From contig NZ_CP044523.1 in NCBI RefSeq assembly GCF_008831545.1, positions 1,488,001-1,552,000 on the forward strand: a stretch of 64,000 nucleotides of DNA, given 5' to 3'. Source of the stretch: Halorussus halophilus. GTDB taxonomy: Archaea; Halobacteriota; Halobacteria; Halobacteriales; Haladaptataceae. Positions 52,367-60,472 of this stretch are shown here, piece after piece. The translations under genes and the position numbers were made by a program. The notes beneath the pieces were generated by a model. The model saw only the letters and a program-made list of their open reading frames with translations. It had not been told where the DNA came from and did not search any database. The first letter of the stretch is position 1; every line of letters starts with the position of its first letter.

Positions 52367-54274
52367 ATGGCGCTTTCGAGCAGTCTCGTCTCGCTCGGCA
52401 TCATCGTGGGAATCTACGCGATTCTCGCGCTCGGACTGAACATCAAGTTCGGCTACACCGGCCTGTTGGACATCGGGCACGTCGCGTTCTATCTGGTCGG
52501 TGCGTACGTCACTGCGCTGCTGGTACTCCCACCTGCCAGCACGCAGCAGTTCGCGACCTACATCCTCGGGTGGGAAGTGCCGTGGCTCGTCGCAATCCTC
52601 GTCGGGACGATTGTGGCTGCACTGCTAGGAATGCTGGTCGCCCTCCCGGCGATACGACTCCGGGAGGACTACCTCGCAATCGCGGTGCTGGGAATCTCGG
52701 TCATCCTCAAGCGCGTCGTCCAATCGGAAGGCTGGCTCGCCAACGGTCCCGGTTCGCTCCGTGGCTTCGAACAGCCGTTCCGGAGCTTCTTCCCGCTGCC
52801 GGGCGACACGCTCGGGGCCGCCGCACTGCTCGGGTTCGTAGTGTTCGTCCTCTGGACGGTCGCGACGTACGCGCTTTCGACGGTCGGAACGCGGCCAGAC
52901 TCGGAACTCACGACTGATGGAGGGCAGCGCGCCGATGGCGGTGTCACCGCCGACCGAAGCACCATCGCAGGCACGGGCGTTCGCGGAAAACTCGTAGACG
53001 CCCTCCTCGCGCTGACGACGCTCGGCGTCGGCTACTTCGCCGCTCGGCGAGCGCGCGCGACGAAGAGCGAGACCGAACAACGGTACCTGCTCGGTATCGG
53101 CGTCGCCTTCGCGGCGGCCGCGGGCGTCGTCACGTGGCAGGCCTTCGAGTGGTGGTCCGGACTCTCGATTCTGTTCGGGGTCATCGTGTTCGCAGTCATC
53201 TCCGCGGCCTTCTACGGAGTCAACGAGCGATACATTCCGCTCGCTGGCATCGTAACCGCGGGAGTCGCGTTCGTCGCCGCGTTCGTCCTCGGCGAGTCGC
53301 CGATGGTGCCGTTCGTCTTCCTCGGCTTCGCGTCGCTGTTCACGTGGGTATTCGGCGGTGTCGCCGTCGCTCGCCGATACAGCGACCTCTCGCGCCGGGA
53401 CTTCCTCGTCGCGCTCGTGTTGGCCATCGTCTTTGTCGCAACCTTCGTGCCACTCATCGTCCTCGGCGGCGGTGGCGACGCGAGTAGCAGTCTCGGCCTG
53501 TTCCTGACGATGGGCCTGCTCGCGGCGTTCCTGTACGGCGTCTACTACGTCGGTTCGAACTGGGAGCGCTTCGGCCAGTCTGACGTTGGCTTCGTCCGCA
53601 TCGTCGGCGTCGGTGCAATCTGGTTGTTCCTGCTCCGGTACTTCGTGATGGCCAGCATCGAACCCTTCCGGTTCGGTGGTGTCGGTGCCGTCGTGTCGAA
53701 CACCGTCCAGAACCTGCTGTGGCTGCTGAAGTTCCAAGGCGGCGGCTTGGAGTTCGACTACTCACGGTTCCTGCTGATACTGACGCTGGCGTCGCTCGCC
53801 GTCGTGTACTACCTCGTGGAAGTCACGGTCGAGTCTCCGTTCGGACGGGTCCTCAAGGCCATCCGCGAGGACGAGGACGTTGCGACCTCACTGGGCAAGA
53901 ACACCTTCTCGTACAAGGTCCAGAGCATGATGCTCGGTTCCGCCCTCGCCGGATTCGCGGGTGGGCTGACCGCCATCTACTTCCAGAGTCTCGTCCACAC
54001 GATGTTCGCACCGCGCGTGACGTTCATCGCGTTCCTCGCGCTCATCATCGGTGGGACCGCCAACAACAAGGGGATGATTCTCGGCGCGGCCATCTACTGG
54101 GCGTTCCAGAAGGCGACGGCCGACATCGCCGGGTTCTTCCCGACTGCGGCGGCCTCGCGGGTGCAGGCGCTTCGCCTCGCGTTCATCGGCGCACTGTTGA
54201 TAATCATCCTGTACTACCGCCCCGAAGGGCTGTGGGGCGAGAAGCGAACCGTCGCGGATGTGACCGAAGAATGA
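52367..54274 (+). CDS. livM: Branched-chain amino acid type ABC permease (LivM), enlarged
   Basis: 635 residues. The N-terminal part (LSSSLVSLGIIVGIYAILALGLNIKFGYTGLLDIGHVAFYLVGAY) and the C-terminal part (LKAIREDEDVATSLGKNTFSYKVQSMMLGSALAGFAGGL) are normal LivM. In the middle, about residues 165-430 contain an extra hydrophobic region with roughly six or seven TM segments not found in typical 300-420-residue LivM. The ATG follows the livH stop directly. Confidence 0.88.
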   Translation: MALSSSLVSLGIIVGIYAILALGLNIKFGYTGLLDIGHVAFYLVGAYVTALLVLPPASTQQFATYILGWEVPWLVAILVGTIVAALLGMLVALPAIRLREDYLAIAVLGISVILKRVVQSEGWLANGPGSLRGFEQPFRSFFPLPGDTLGAAALLGFVVFVLWTVATYALSTVGTRPDSELTTDGGQRADGGVTADRSTIAGTGVRGKLVDALLALTTLGVGYFAARRARATKSETEQRYLLGIGVAFAAAAGVVTWQAFEWWSGLSILFGVIVFAVISAAFYGVNERYIPLAGIVTAGVAFVAAFVLGESPMVPFVFLGFASLFTWVFGGVAVARRYSDLSRRDFLVALVLAIVFVATFVPLIVLGGGGDASSSLGLFLTMGLLAAFLYGVYYVGSNWERFGQSDVGFVRIVGVGAIWLFLLRYFVMASIEPFRFGGVGAVVSNTVQNLLWLLKFQGGGLEFDYSRFLLILTLASLAVVYYLVEVTVESPFGRVLKAIREDEDVATSLGKNTFSYKVQSMMLGSALAGFAGGLTAIYFQSLVHTMFAPRVTFIAFLALIIGGTANNKGMILGAAIYWAFQKATADIAGFFPTAAASRVQALRLAFIGALLIIILYYRPEGLWGEKRTVADVTEE

Positions 54275-55323
54275 GTGAGACGACAGACCAAACGGCCGAA
54301 AGAACGGCTCAGACGGACGAGGTGCACGACGTAGACAGAGACCACCAGACGCACGGCACTGGTGAGGCAATTCTCGAAGTCGAAAACCTCCGCAAGACCT
54401 TCGGCGGCATCACCGCCGTCGATGGCGCGACCTTCGAGGTCGAGGAGGGAACCGTCACCGGCCTCATCGGCCCGAACGGAGCCGGAAAGACGACGACGTT
54501 CAACCTCATCAGCGGGTTCTACAAACCCGACAGCGGGTCGGTCCGCTATCGGGGGCAAGAACTCCAAGACATCATGCGGCCGAGCGACACCGAGCAAGGC
54601 ATCTGGATGGGTGCCTCCGGGCTGAGTTTCGGCGGTATCGGACTGGCGTCGGCCGCCGCGGCGGGCGCGTCTACCGTCGCGCTCGGCGGCGCGGCAGTCG
54701 TCGGTGCTGGCGTCGGTGCTGGCATCTACCAAGCCCAAGAGAAGGTGAAAGACGACGTACTCGACTACAAGCACACGCGGCCGTTCCGCGTCTCGCAGGC
54801 CGGACTCTCCCGGACGTTCCAGTTGACGAGAGAGCTTCAGGGACTGACCGTGCTGGAGAACCTCCTGCTCGCTCCGCAGGACCAGCGCGGCGAAAATCTG
54901 GGGAACGCGTGGTTCCGCCGCGGGTCGGTCGCCGAAGAAGAGGAAGAAATCCGCGAACGGGCGCTCGACATGCTCGACCTACTGGAACTCGACCACCTCA
55001 CGAACGAGTACGCGGGGAACCTCTCGGGGGGTCAGCGGAAACTGCTCGAACTGGGTCGCGTGCTAATGACCGACCCAGACCTCATCCTGCTGGACGAACC
55101 AGTGGCTGGGGTGAACCCCGCGCTGACCCAAAAGCTGTTGGCACGAATCGAGACGTTGCGGGACGAAGGCTACACGTTCTGCATCGTCGAACACGACATG
55201 GAGGTCATCATGAACCTCTCGGACACGATTATCGTCATGGACCAAGGCAAGAAGCTGATGCAAGGCTCACCAGCGGAAGTACAGAGCGACCAACGAGTTA
55301 TCGACGCCTATCTGGGGGGATAA
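54271..55323 (+). CDS. livG: Branched-chain amino acid type ABC ATPase (LivG) with a Q-loop insertion
   Basis: 350 residues. Walker A GPNGAGKTTTFNL, signature NLSGGQRKLLELGRVL, Walker B PDLILLDEPVAG and H-loop CIVEHDMEVIM are intact. Between the beta strand after Walker A and the Q-loop (SRTFQLTREL) there is an extra stretch of about 55 residues, mostly Ala, Gly and Ser (GIGLASAAAAGASTVALGG ...). An acidic N-terminal tail of about 25 residues is also extra. It starts at 54271, overlapping livM by ATGA. Confidence 0.92.
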   Translation: MSETTDQTAERTAQTDEVHDVDRDHQTHGTGEAILEVENLRKTFGGITAVDGATFEVEEGTVTGLIGPNGAGKTTTFNLISGFYKPDSGSVRYRGQELQDIMRPSDTEQGIWMGASGLSFGGIGLASAAAAGASTVALGGAAVVGAGVGAGIYQAQEKVKDDVLDYKHTRPFRVSQAGLSRTFQLTRELQGLTVLENLLLAPQDQRGENLGNAWFRRGSVAEEEEEIRERALDMLDLLELDHLTNEYAGNLSGGQRKLLELGRVLMTDPDLILLDEPVAGVNPALTQKLLARIETLRDEGYTFCIVEHDMEVIMNLSDTIIVMDQGKKLMQGSPAEVQSDQRVIDAYLGG

Positions 55324-55326
55324 TCG

Positions 55327-56082
55327 ATGGCACTACTCGAAGCCCACGACATCGTGTCTGGCTACGGCGACGCTCAAATCCTGCATGGCGTCTCGATGGA
55401 CGTTCACGACGACGAAATCGTCTGCATCATCGGGCCGAACGGCGCGGGCAAATCGACGTTCATGAAGGCCGTCTTCGGCCTCATCGACTGCTGGGAAGGC
55501 TCCGTCGAGTTCGACGACAAGGAGATTACGGACCTCCGACCGGACGAAGTCACCCGCGAGGGGATGTGTTACGTCCCGCAGGTCGAGAACGTCTTCCCGA
55601 CGCTCACCGTGCGAGAGAATCTGGAGATGGGCGCGTACATCTTGGACGAGATGCCCCAAGACGCCCTGCAAGAGGTGTTCGACCGGTTCCCGATTCTGGA
55701 AGAGCGCCAGAACCAGAAGGCCGGGACGATGTCCGGCGGGCAACAGCAGATGCTCGCCATGGGTCGCGGCCTGATGGTTGACCCAGACCTGATGCTGGTG
55801 GACGAGCCGTCGGCGGGTCTCGCGCCCGACCTCGTGGACGAGGTGTTCGAGAAGATAATCGAAATCAACGAGGCTGGCACGGCCATCCTGATGGTCGAGC
55901 AGAACGCCCGGAAGGCACTGCGCAACTCCGACCGCGGCTACGTGCTGGAGATGGGTGAGAACCGCTTCGAGGACACCGGAGACGCACTGCTCGACAACGA
56001 GGAAGTCACGGAACTCTACCTCGGTGGCGGCGGTGGCGACACGGGCGAGACGAGTGATTCGTCTGCTGAGAGTCAGGCATAA
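55327..56082 (+). CDS. livF: Branched-chain amino acid type ABC ATPase (LivF)
   Basis: 251 residues. Walker A GPNGAGKSTFMKA, Q-loop YVPQVENVFPTLT, signature MSGGQQQMLAMGRGL, Walker B PDLMLVDEPSAGLAP, H-loop MVEQNARKAL. Normal LivF. Last gene of the transporter operon; no substrate-binding protein gene is next to it. Confidence 0.94.
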   Translation: MALLEAHDIVSGYGDAQILHGVSMDVHDDEIVCIIGPNGAGKSTFMKAVFGLIDCWEGSVEFDDKEITDLRPDEVTREGMCYVPQVENVFPTLTVRENLEMGAYILDEMPQDALQEVFDRFPILEERQNQKAGTMSGGQQQMLAMGRGLMVDPDLMLVDEPSAGLAPDLVDEVFEKIIEINEAGTAILMVEQNARKALRNSDRGYVLEMGENRFEDTGDALLDNEEVTELYLGGGGGDTGETSDSSAESQA

Positions 56083-56084
56083 AC

Positions 56085-56121
56085 GTCGCTGTTCGCGGTT
56101 GCCGTCGCGGTTTTATTTTTG
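56085..56121 (+). terminator. Probable terminator of the liv operon
   Basis: A GC-rich segment with short self-pairing (CGCGG ... CCGTCGCGG) ends in TTTTATTTTT at 56111-56120, immediately after the livF stop. T-rich tracts like this end haloarchaeal transcripts. Confidence 0.5.
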
Positions 56122-56757
56122 AGCGCGGTCCTCTCAGACGTAGCCGGACTAGTGGTCGAAGACCCGACGAATTCCGACCGAGAGCGTCCGGCGCGAGTTG
56201 GTCACGGCTTCGTATTTGAACTTTGGCAAGCAGTTGGCGCGCGCTGGCGCAACCCGAAATGGTTGCGCCAAATCCCGTGCGAGGGACGAGTATCACAGCG
56301 TGGAAGACGCGACCACACCGGTCGCGTCTTCCAACCCCGAGAAACGGAGTCGGCTGGGGAGGGTGTGGCTGTCACGCGAGCGAAGCGAGGGTGACCTCGA
56401 CGGACACGGTTTATCCGTCAGCGCTCGCGGTGGCGGTGCTATGCGGTCTCTCATCGGTTTCGGGAATAGCGAGCCTCACTGCGTTCGTCGTCGCCACGTA
56501 GCAGTGACTTACACCGCGGTTTCTTCCTCGAAAGCCCCCGCCCGGTCGCGATTGCTCTGCGGGATATTCGGCACTCTCAACACAGCCCGCGCCGAATAGT
56601 TGCCCACAGCGCAACCACGTCCTTGGGACGCGACCGGGCGGCCCCTTTCAGTCCCATCCAGTGTTTGTGTCACTGGGCGTTACGATAACCCCAAGCCGTC
56701 CATCCCCAAGCCCACAATGCGAACATTCAAATTCCAAGCCACGACCAACTCGTCTCC
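56122..56757. other. Gene-free gap with strong hairpins and a possibly recurrent haloarchaeal sequence
   Basis: No open frame here looks like a real protein (Arg/Ser-rich products). Two hairpins are clear: a 10-base perfect stem at 56245-56270 (TGGCGCAACC around CGAAAT) and a 14-base perfect stem at 56301-56333 (TGGAAGACGCGACC around ACACC). The 56500-56670 segment ends with CGACCGGGCGGCCCCTTTCA, a type of sequence I recall in other haloarchaeal intergenic regions (not verified). A short promoter for the ParA gene should lie at the right end. Confidence 0.6.
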
Positions 56758-57399
56758 ATGCTCGCAATCGCCGGGGGAAAGGGAGGCTGTGGCAAGACGA
56801 CGAGCGCACTCGGTGTCGCCGCGGCGTTCGCGCGCCAACGCCGGTCCGTCCTCGTCGCCGACGCAGACGCCGAGATGCCTGACCTGCACCTCGTGGCGGG
56901 CGTCGAGCGCGAACCGGGACTGGACGCGGTGGCGGCGGGTCGGAACCCGAACGAAGTCGCGCAGGGTCATCCGACTGTCTCGGGACTGTCGATTCTTCCG
57001 GCGACAGAAGGCGGTGGACACAGCGGTTCGACGGGGCTGTTCGACCGTCTGTCCGGTGCCACCGACGCCATCCTACTCGATGCACCTGCGGGAGCGGGAC
57101 CAGACGCCGTCGCGCCACTTCGCGCCGCCGACAACGTGGTGGTCGTGACGACGCTCGACCCCGCGTGTCTCCGCGACACGGCGAAAACTGCGGCGATGGC
57201 GCGGCAACTCGGAACGACAGTTGCAGGCGTGGTGGTCTCGCGCGCGAAAGCAGTCCCCGAAGCGGTGACAGAACTGTTGAACTGTCCGTCTCTCGGGGCG
57301 ATTCCGCATACGGGCAGAAGCACCGACCCACTGGCCGACGAGCGGGTTCGGTCGGCGTACGACCAAGTCGTGTCAAGCCTACAGCCCAAATATTTATAA
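56758..57399 (+). CDS. ParA/MinD-type ATPase
   Basis: 213 residues. Deviant Walker A GGKGGCGKTTSALGVAAAF, Walker A' region VLVADADAEMPDLHLV, and Walker B AILLDAPAG. C-terminal helical part ends with VVVSRAKAVPEAVTELL. It belongs to the Mrp/MinD/ParA group that moves or positions cargo on DNA or membrane. No membrane-targeting helix is evident. The RecA-like gene at 57425 follows after 25 bases. Confidence 0.9.
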   Translation: MLAIAGGKGGCGKTTSALGVAAAFARQRRSVLVADADAEMPDLHLVAGVEREPGLDAVAAGRNPNEVAQGHPTVSGLSILPATEGGGHSGSTGLFDRLSGATDAILLDAPAGAGPDAVAPLRAADNVVVVTTLDPACLRDTAKTAAMARQLGTTVAGVVVSRAKAVPEAVTELLNCPSLGAIPHTGRSTDPLADERVRSAYDQVVSSLQPKYL

Positions 57400-57424
57400 T
57401 TTCTACCTGTGTGAACGAAAGACA

Positions 57425-58051
57425 GTGGCGCGGCGACTCTCGACTGGTATCGACGTGCTGGACAGAAAACTCGACGGCGGTCTCCCGAGCGGGTCTCTCG
57501 TCGCTCTCTCGGCACCTCCAGCGAGTCAGGCGGAGTTGCTACTCTACGAGTTTTCGTCCGCGCGCCAGACGCTGTATCTCACGACCGACCGCGACGAGGT
57601 GGCGGTCAGGGCAGGCTTCGAACGCGCGCCCGGACGGACGGAGACGCCGGACGTGCGGCGGGTTCCGAGCGACACGCCGCTGGACCAATGCCAACGACTC
57701 TTCCGGCGACTACCGGAGAACTCGAACCTCGTCGTGGACCCAATCGACCTGCTAGAGACACAGTCGGAGAGTCGCTACCGAAACTTCTTGAACGACTTGC
57801 AGAACCACCTGCACAACACGGGCAGCGTCGCGGTCCTGCACTGTCTGGACGGTCGGAGCGTGCCCGACGCCCGAGACCTGACCGAACACGTCTCGGACGT
57901 GGTGTTTCAGTTGCACACTGAGTACTCGAGCGACAGCGTGGAGACGCGGTTGGCGGTGCCGAAGTTCCGCGGTGGGCGAGCGCTCGGCGAGACCATCAAA
58001 CTGGAACTGGGAGAGTCGGTCAGCATCGACACGAGTCGAGACATCGCCTGA
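57425..58051 (+). CDS. RecA/RAD55-fold protein lacking a Walker A motif
   Basis: 208 residues from a GTG. TGIDVLDRKLDGGLPSGSLVALSAPPASQAELLLYEF is the RadA/KaiC opening, but the P-loop GxxGxGKT/S is replaced by APPASQAE, so ATP binding is unlikely. SNLVVDPIDLLE takes the Walker B position. In an apparent operon with the ParA gene, it may be its structural partner or a regulator. Confidence 0.8.
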   Translation: MARRLSTGIDVLDRKLDGGLPSGSLVALSAPPASQAELLLYEFSSARQTLYLTTDRDEVAVRAGFERAPGRTETPDVRRVPSDTPLDQCQRLFRRLPENSNLVVDPIDLLETQSESRYRNFLNDLQNHLHNTGSVAVLHCLDGRSVPDARDLTEHVSDVVFQLHTEYSSDSVETRLAVPKFRGGRALGETIKLELGESVSIDTSRDIA

Positions 58052-58060
58052 CTCAGTTGC

Positions 58061-58456
58061 TCACGCCTTTCGGCCGACGAGGACGCCAGCGCCGAGCGTG
58101 ACGACCAGCGCGCCGACCGAAGCCGTGGACGTGTCGAGGCCGAGAGCGGACCCGCTGAGCGCGATAGTGAGGAACGCGACAGTGAACAGTATCGCTGCGA
58201 CGAGTCCCCACGTAGCGGCCGCTCGGTAGCTCTGTCGTTCGTGCTGGCCGTTCTCGTGAGCGAGCGACGGACCGATTCCTGCGGTCGTCAACAGCGGAAC
58301 CAACAAGTGTGGCTGGTCGGTGACGATGGCGACCAGAAACGCGGTCGGGAGCGCGACAGCTACCGACACCGCGGCAACGACCGTATCGGCCGAGTACAGC
58401 TCCGCTTTCCAGCGTCTGACTATTTCGGCGCGGAGGGAGTTCGATTGGTCTGCCAC
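58061..58456 (-). CDS. Membrane protein with several TM segments, 131 residues
   Basis: Function not recognised. From a GTG near 58456 it reads MADQSNSLRAEIVRRWKAEL, then four hydrophobic segments (VVAAVSVAVALPTAFLVAIV and later). The frame also allows a GTG at 58498, but the added residues are not needed. Convergent with the RecA-like gene. Confidence 0.65.
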   Translation of the reverse strand: MADQSNSLRAEIVRRWKAELYSADTVVAAVSVAVALPTAFLVAIVTDQPHLLVPLLTTAGIGPSLAHENGQHERQSYRAAATWGLVAAILFTVAFLTIALSGSALGLDTSTASVGALVVTLGAGVLVGRKA

Positions 58457-58558
58457 ACCGACAATTGTAGCTTCGGAAATATAAATCGAGGGTGTCACTC
58501 AGCACCGAGATAGCGACCACTTATTGTCTCAGGCCGACACCACGCAGACGAATCTCGA

Positions 58559-59302
58559 ATGAACTCCATCGACGAGGTCCACATCGCTCCGCTCGGCTAC
58601 GAGTACGACCGCATCCTCGGTCCCGTCGAGAAGTACGGCGTAGACGTCGTCTACCTCCTCGAACACGAAGGCCCGAGCGACGCGCCGTATCACGACGACC
58701 TGCGCGAAGAGATCACCGACCTCGGCGTCGAAGTTCGCTCCCGGCCGGTGGACCTGATGGACATCTACGACGTTCTCGGAGAGGTGACGACGGTCGTCGC
58801 CGACCACGCCGACGACATCGTGCGCGTCAACGTCTCCAGTGGGTCGAAACTCTCGGCCGTCGGCGCGGCCATCGCCTGCATGGCGACGGAAGCGACGGCG
58901 TACTACGTTCACCCCGAAGGCTACCCCTACGCCGACGAGAAACAGCGTCAGAGTTACGGCTACGAGAGCGACGAGGTGCTTCCGACGTACCCTATCGAGT
59001 CGCCGACGCCCGACCAAGTCGCAGTCATGGAGTTTCTCTCGGAGGCCAACACCGAGACGTACACCGTCAAGAAGAAAGACGTCATCGAGTACGCAGAAGA
59101 GGCCGAACTCTCCTTCATCGCGGACAACCAACCGGCCAACGACAAAGCGAAGTTCGCGCTGTTGAACGCGAACGTCGTGGACCCACTGCTCGAAGACGGC
59201 TACGTGGACGTCGAACGCGTCGGCCGCCGCAAGCAGATCACGCTCACCGAAACTGGTGTCCACGCGCTCCGGGCGTTCCAACACAAGATTAGAGAGTCGT
59301 AG
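58559..59302 (+). CDS. HFX_2341/DUF6293-type regulator: CARF-like domain plus winged helix
   Basis: 247 residues. The N-terminal half (VHIAPLGYEYDRILGPVEKYGVDVVYLLEHEG ... DIVRVNVSSGSKLSAVGAAIA) has the Rossmann-like order and a VNxSSGxK-type motif resembling CARF nucleotide-sensor domains. The C-terminal half is a winged helix (KAKFALLNANVVDPLLEDGYVDVERVGRRKQITLTETG). By recall it fits the haloarchaeal DUF6293 family, proposed to be transcription regulators. No CRISPR or cas genes are near. The AT-rich repeat cluster at 59348-59411 starts 46 bases downstream. Confidence 0.8.
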   Translation: MNSIDEVHIAPLGYEYDRILGPVEKYGVDVVYLLEHEGPSDAPYHDDLREEITDLGVEVRSRPVDLMDIYDVLGEVTTVVADHADDIVRVNVSSGSKLSAVGAAIACMATEATAYYVHPEGYPYADEKQRQSYGYESDEVLPTYPIESPTPDQVAVMEFLSEANTETYTVKKKDVIEYAEEAELSFIADNQPANDKAKFALLNANVVDPLLEDGYVDVERVGRRKQITLTETGVHALRAFQHKIRES

Positions 59303-59347
59303 CGGTTCTCCTCCGAACTTTACTGGCTAATCAACCGACGTGAGTCG

Positions 59348-59420
59348 ATAGTATAGGCAGTTTCTATACTATTTACTGTAGGAATAGTATCGATAGTACT
59401 TTGATAGTACTGAATATATA
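59348..59420. promoter_or_regulatory. AT-rich repeat cluster with TATA box: candidate operator/promoter
   Basis: ATAGTATAG (59348-59356) mirrors CTATACTAT (59364-59372). Direct copies of ATAGTA follow at 59384 (ATAGTAT), 59393 and 59404 (ATAGTACT). Several copies are 9-18 bases apart. TATATA at 59415-59420 then precedes a 20-base hairpin (59440-59459). It stands out from the GC-rich surroundings and looks like a multi-site operator in front of a promoter. Confidence 0.6.
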
Positions 59421-59760
59421 CCCCGGAGTACGACTAAGTGGAGGTCGAAGACGACCTCCCCCAACTGGTCGCGCATGGCTCTCCACGACGGGCCGCCCCG
59501 GTCCGTCGTCTTCCAGTTACGTGCCTGCCTCTCGGCCCCCGTAGCACCGGACGGTGATTCGTCGCCCTCCCCAGACGGTCGCCTCCGGTTGCCCTCCCAT
59601 TGGCCCTCCCAACGGTCGCTGTGCCGTCGCCGGTCCCCGCTGGCGCTTCACAGACTCGCCAGTTCCCCGCTGGCGCTCTTCGCCCGCCGACGCTCGTCGG
59701 CACCGTCAGTTCCCCGCTGACGCTACTCCCCCACGCTTCTGTCGCAGAGATGTGCTTGCT
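59421..59760 (+). ncRNA. Candidate non-coding RNA downstream of the AT-rich promoter
   Basis: A TATA box at 59415-59420 would start a transcript near 59443, at a hairpin GGAGGTCG-AAGA-CGACCTCC (59440-59459). No acidic protein frame follows; the one 81-residue frame (59475-59720) is Arg/Ser/Pro-rich. The region has three copies of a 14-base TCCCCGCTGGCGCT unit (59634, 59664, 59711; the last with one change) and other short repeats. Evidence is only compositional, so this is a hypothesis. Confidence 0.3.
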
Positions 59761-60384
59761 TCAGTCGTCCCGGAGCATTTTCTGTACGTTCACGACGCGC
59801 TCGGAGAGCGCGTCGCCTGCGATGGTAAACCGCGAGACGAACGGCCGGTCGGCTTCGTCGTTTGCCTGTGCTACGACCAGTTCCGGGAGGTCTCCGAACA
59901 CTCGTTCGAGTCCCGCCAGCACCTCGTCGGGGTCGGAGACTCGGAGTTCGACTTCGGTGAGATGCCCGGAATCCCAGTCTCCCAACGACGACTCCAGGTC
60001 GCTTCCGTCTCGATGCACCTCCACGCGAAAGCCCCACGGCGTCATCACGAACGGTCGGCGGCCGTCGGTGTCGCGCACCGACCACCCAACGTCTTCGGCG
60101 CGCGCGACTACTCGGTCGAACTCACTCGTACAGACGCCGAGGTGGTCGAAGTGCGGTCGTGTTCCCGGCGCGAGTGTGACATCGACGTAGCCCCGTCTGT
60201 GACTTTGCAAACGAAGTCGGAAGTCTTCGGGAGCCTCGTCGTCAGGTGCGAGCACGACCGATTCGCCGGAGACGTGCCCGAACTTCTGACGAAGCGGGAC
60301 GCCGTGGTCGGCCAGCGCGCGTCGTGCGCTGGCGACGGCGGGCGTGTTGAAGTGCAGATGGAAGAGTCGCGTCTGGTGGTGCAT
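59761..60384 (-). CDS. VOC superfamily (glyoxalase/dioxygenase-like) protein
   Basis: 207 residues. Two VOC-like beta-alpha-beta3 units: TRLFHLHFNTPAVASARRALADHG and HFDHLGVCTSEFDRVVARAEDVGW, with MTPWGFRVEVHRDG providing a metal-site Glu and His. Metal-dependent activity is likely but the substrate is unknown. The C-terminal domain (VELRVSDPDEVLAGLERVFG) is an additional unit. Confidence 0.75.
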   Translation of the reverse strand: MHHQTRLFHLHFNTPAVASARRALADHGVPLRQKFGHVSGESVVLAPDDEAPEDFRLRLQSHRRGYVDVTLAPGTRPHFDHLGVCTSEFDRVVARAEDVGWSVRDTDGRRPFVMTPWGFRVEVHRDGSDLESSLGDWDSGHLTEVELRVSDPDEVLAGLERVFGDLPELVVAQANDEADRPFVSRFTIAGDALSERVVNVQKMLRDD

Positions 60385-60472
60385 GCGGTTCCGTCACCGC
60401 ACTAGGAGATAGTGATTCCGAACGCAGTCGCTGAAGGGTGAGAGAAATTGGGGGAATCGGGGGCGAGGCGAC

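Noticed and set aside
56198-56599. 133-codon open frame in the post-liv gap
   Set aside because: Basic, Ser/Arg-rich product crossing strong hairpins; unlike haloarchaeal proteins. Treated as non-coding.
59348-59411. ATAGTA repeats as replication-origin iterons or a CRISPR array
   Set aside because: Copies are only 6-8 bases, unevenly spaced, with no Orc1/Cdc6 or Rep gene nearby and no spacer/repeat structure.
59475-59720. 81-codon open frame after the AT-rich cluster
   Set aside because: Arg/Ser/Pro-rich with almost no acidic residues and built partly from repeated DNA units. Left as non-coding candidate RNA region.
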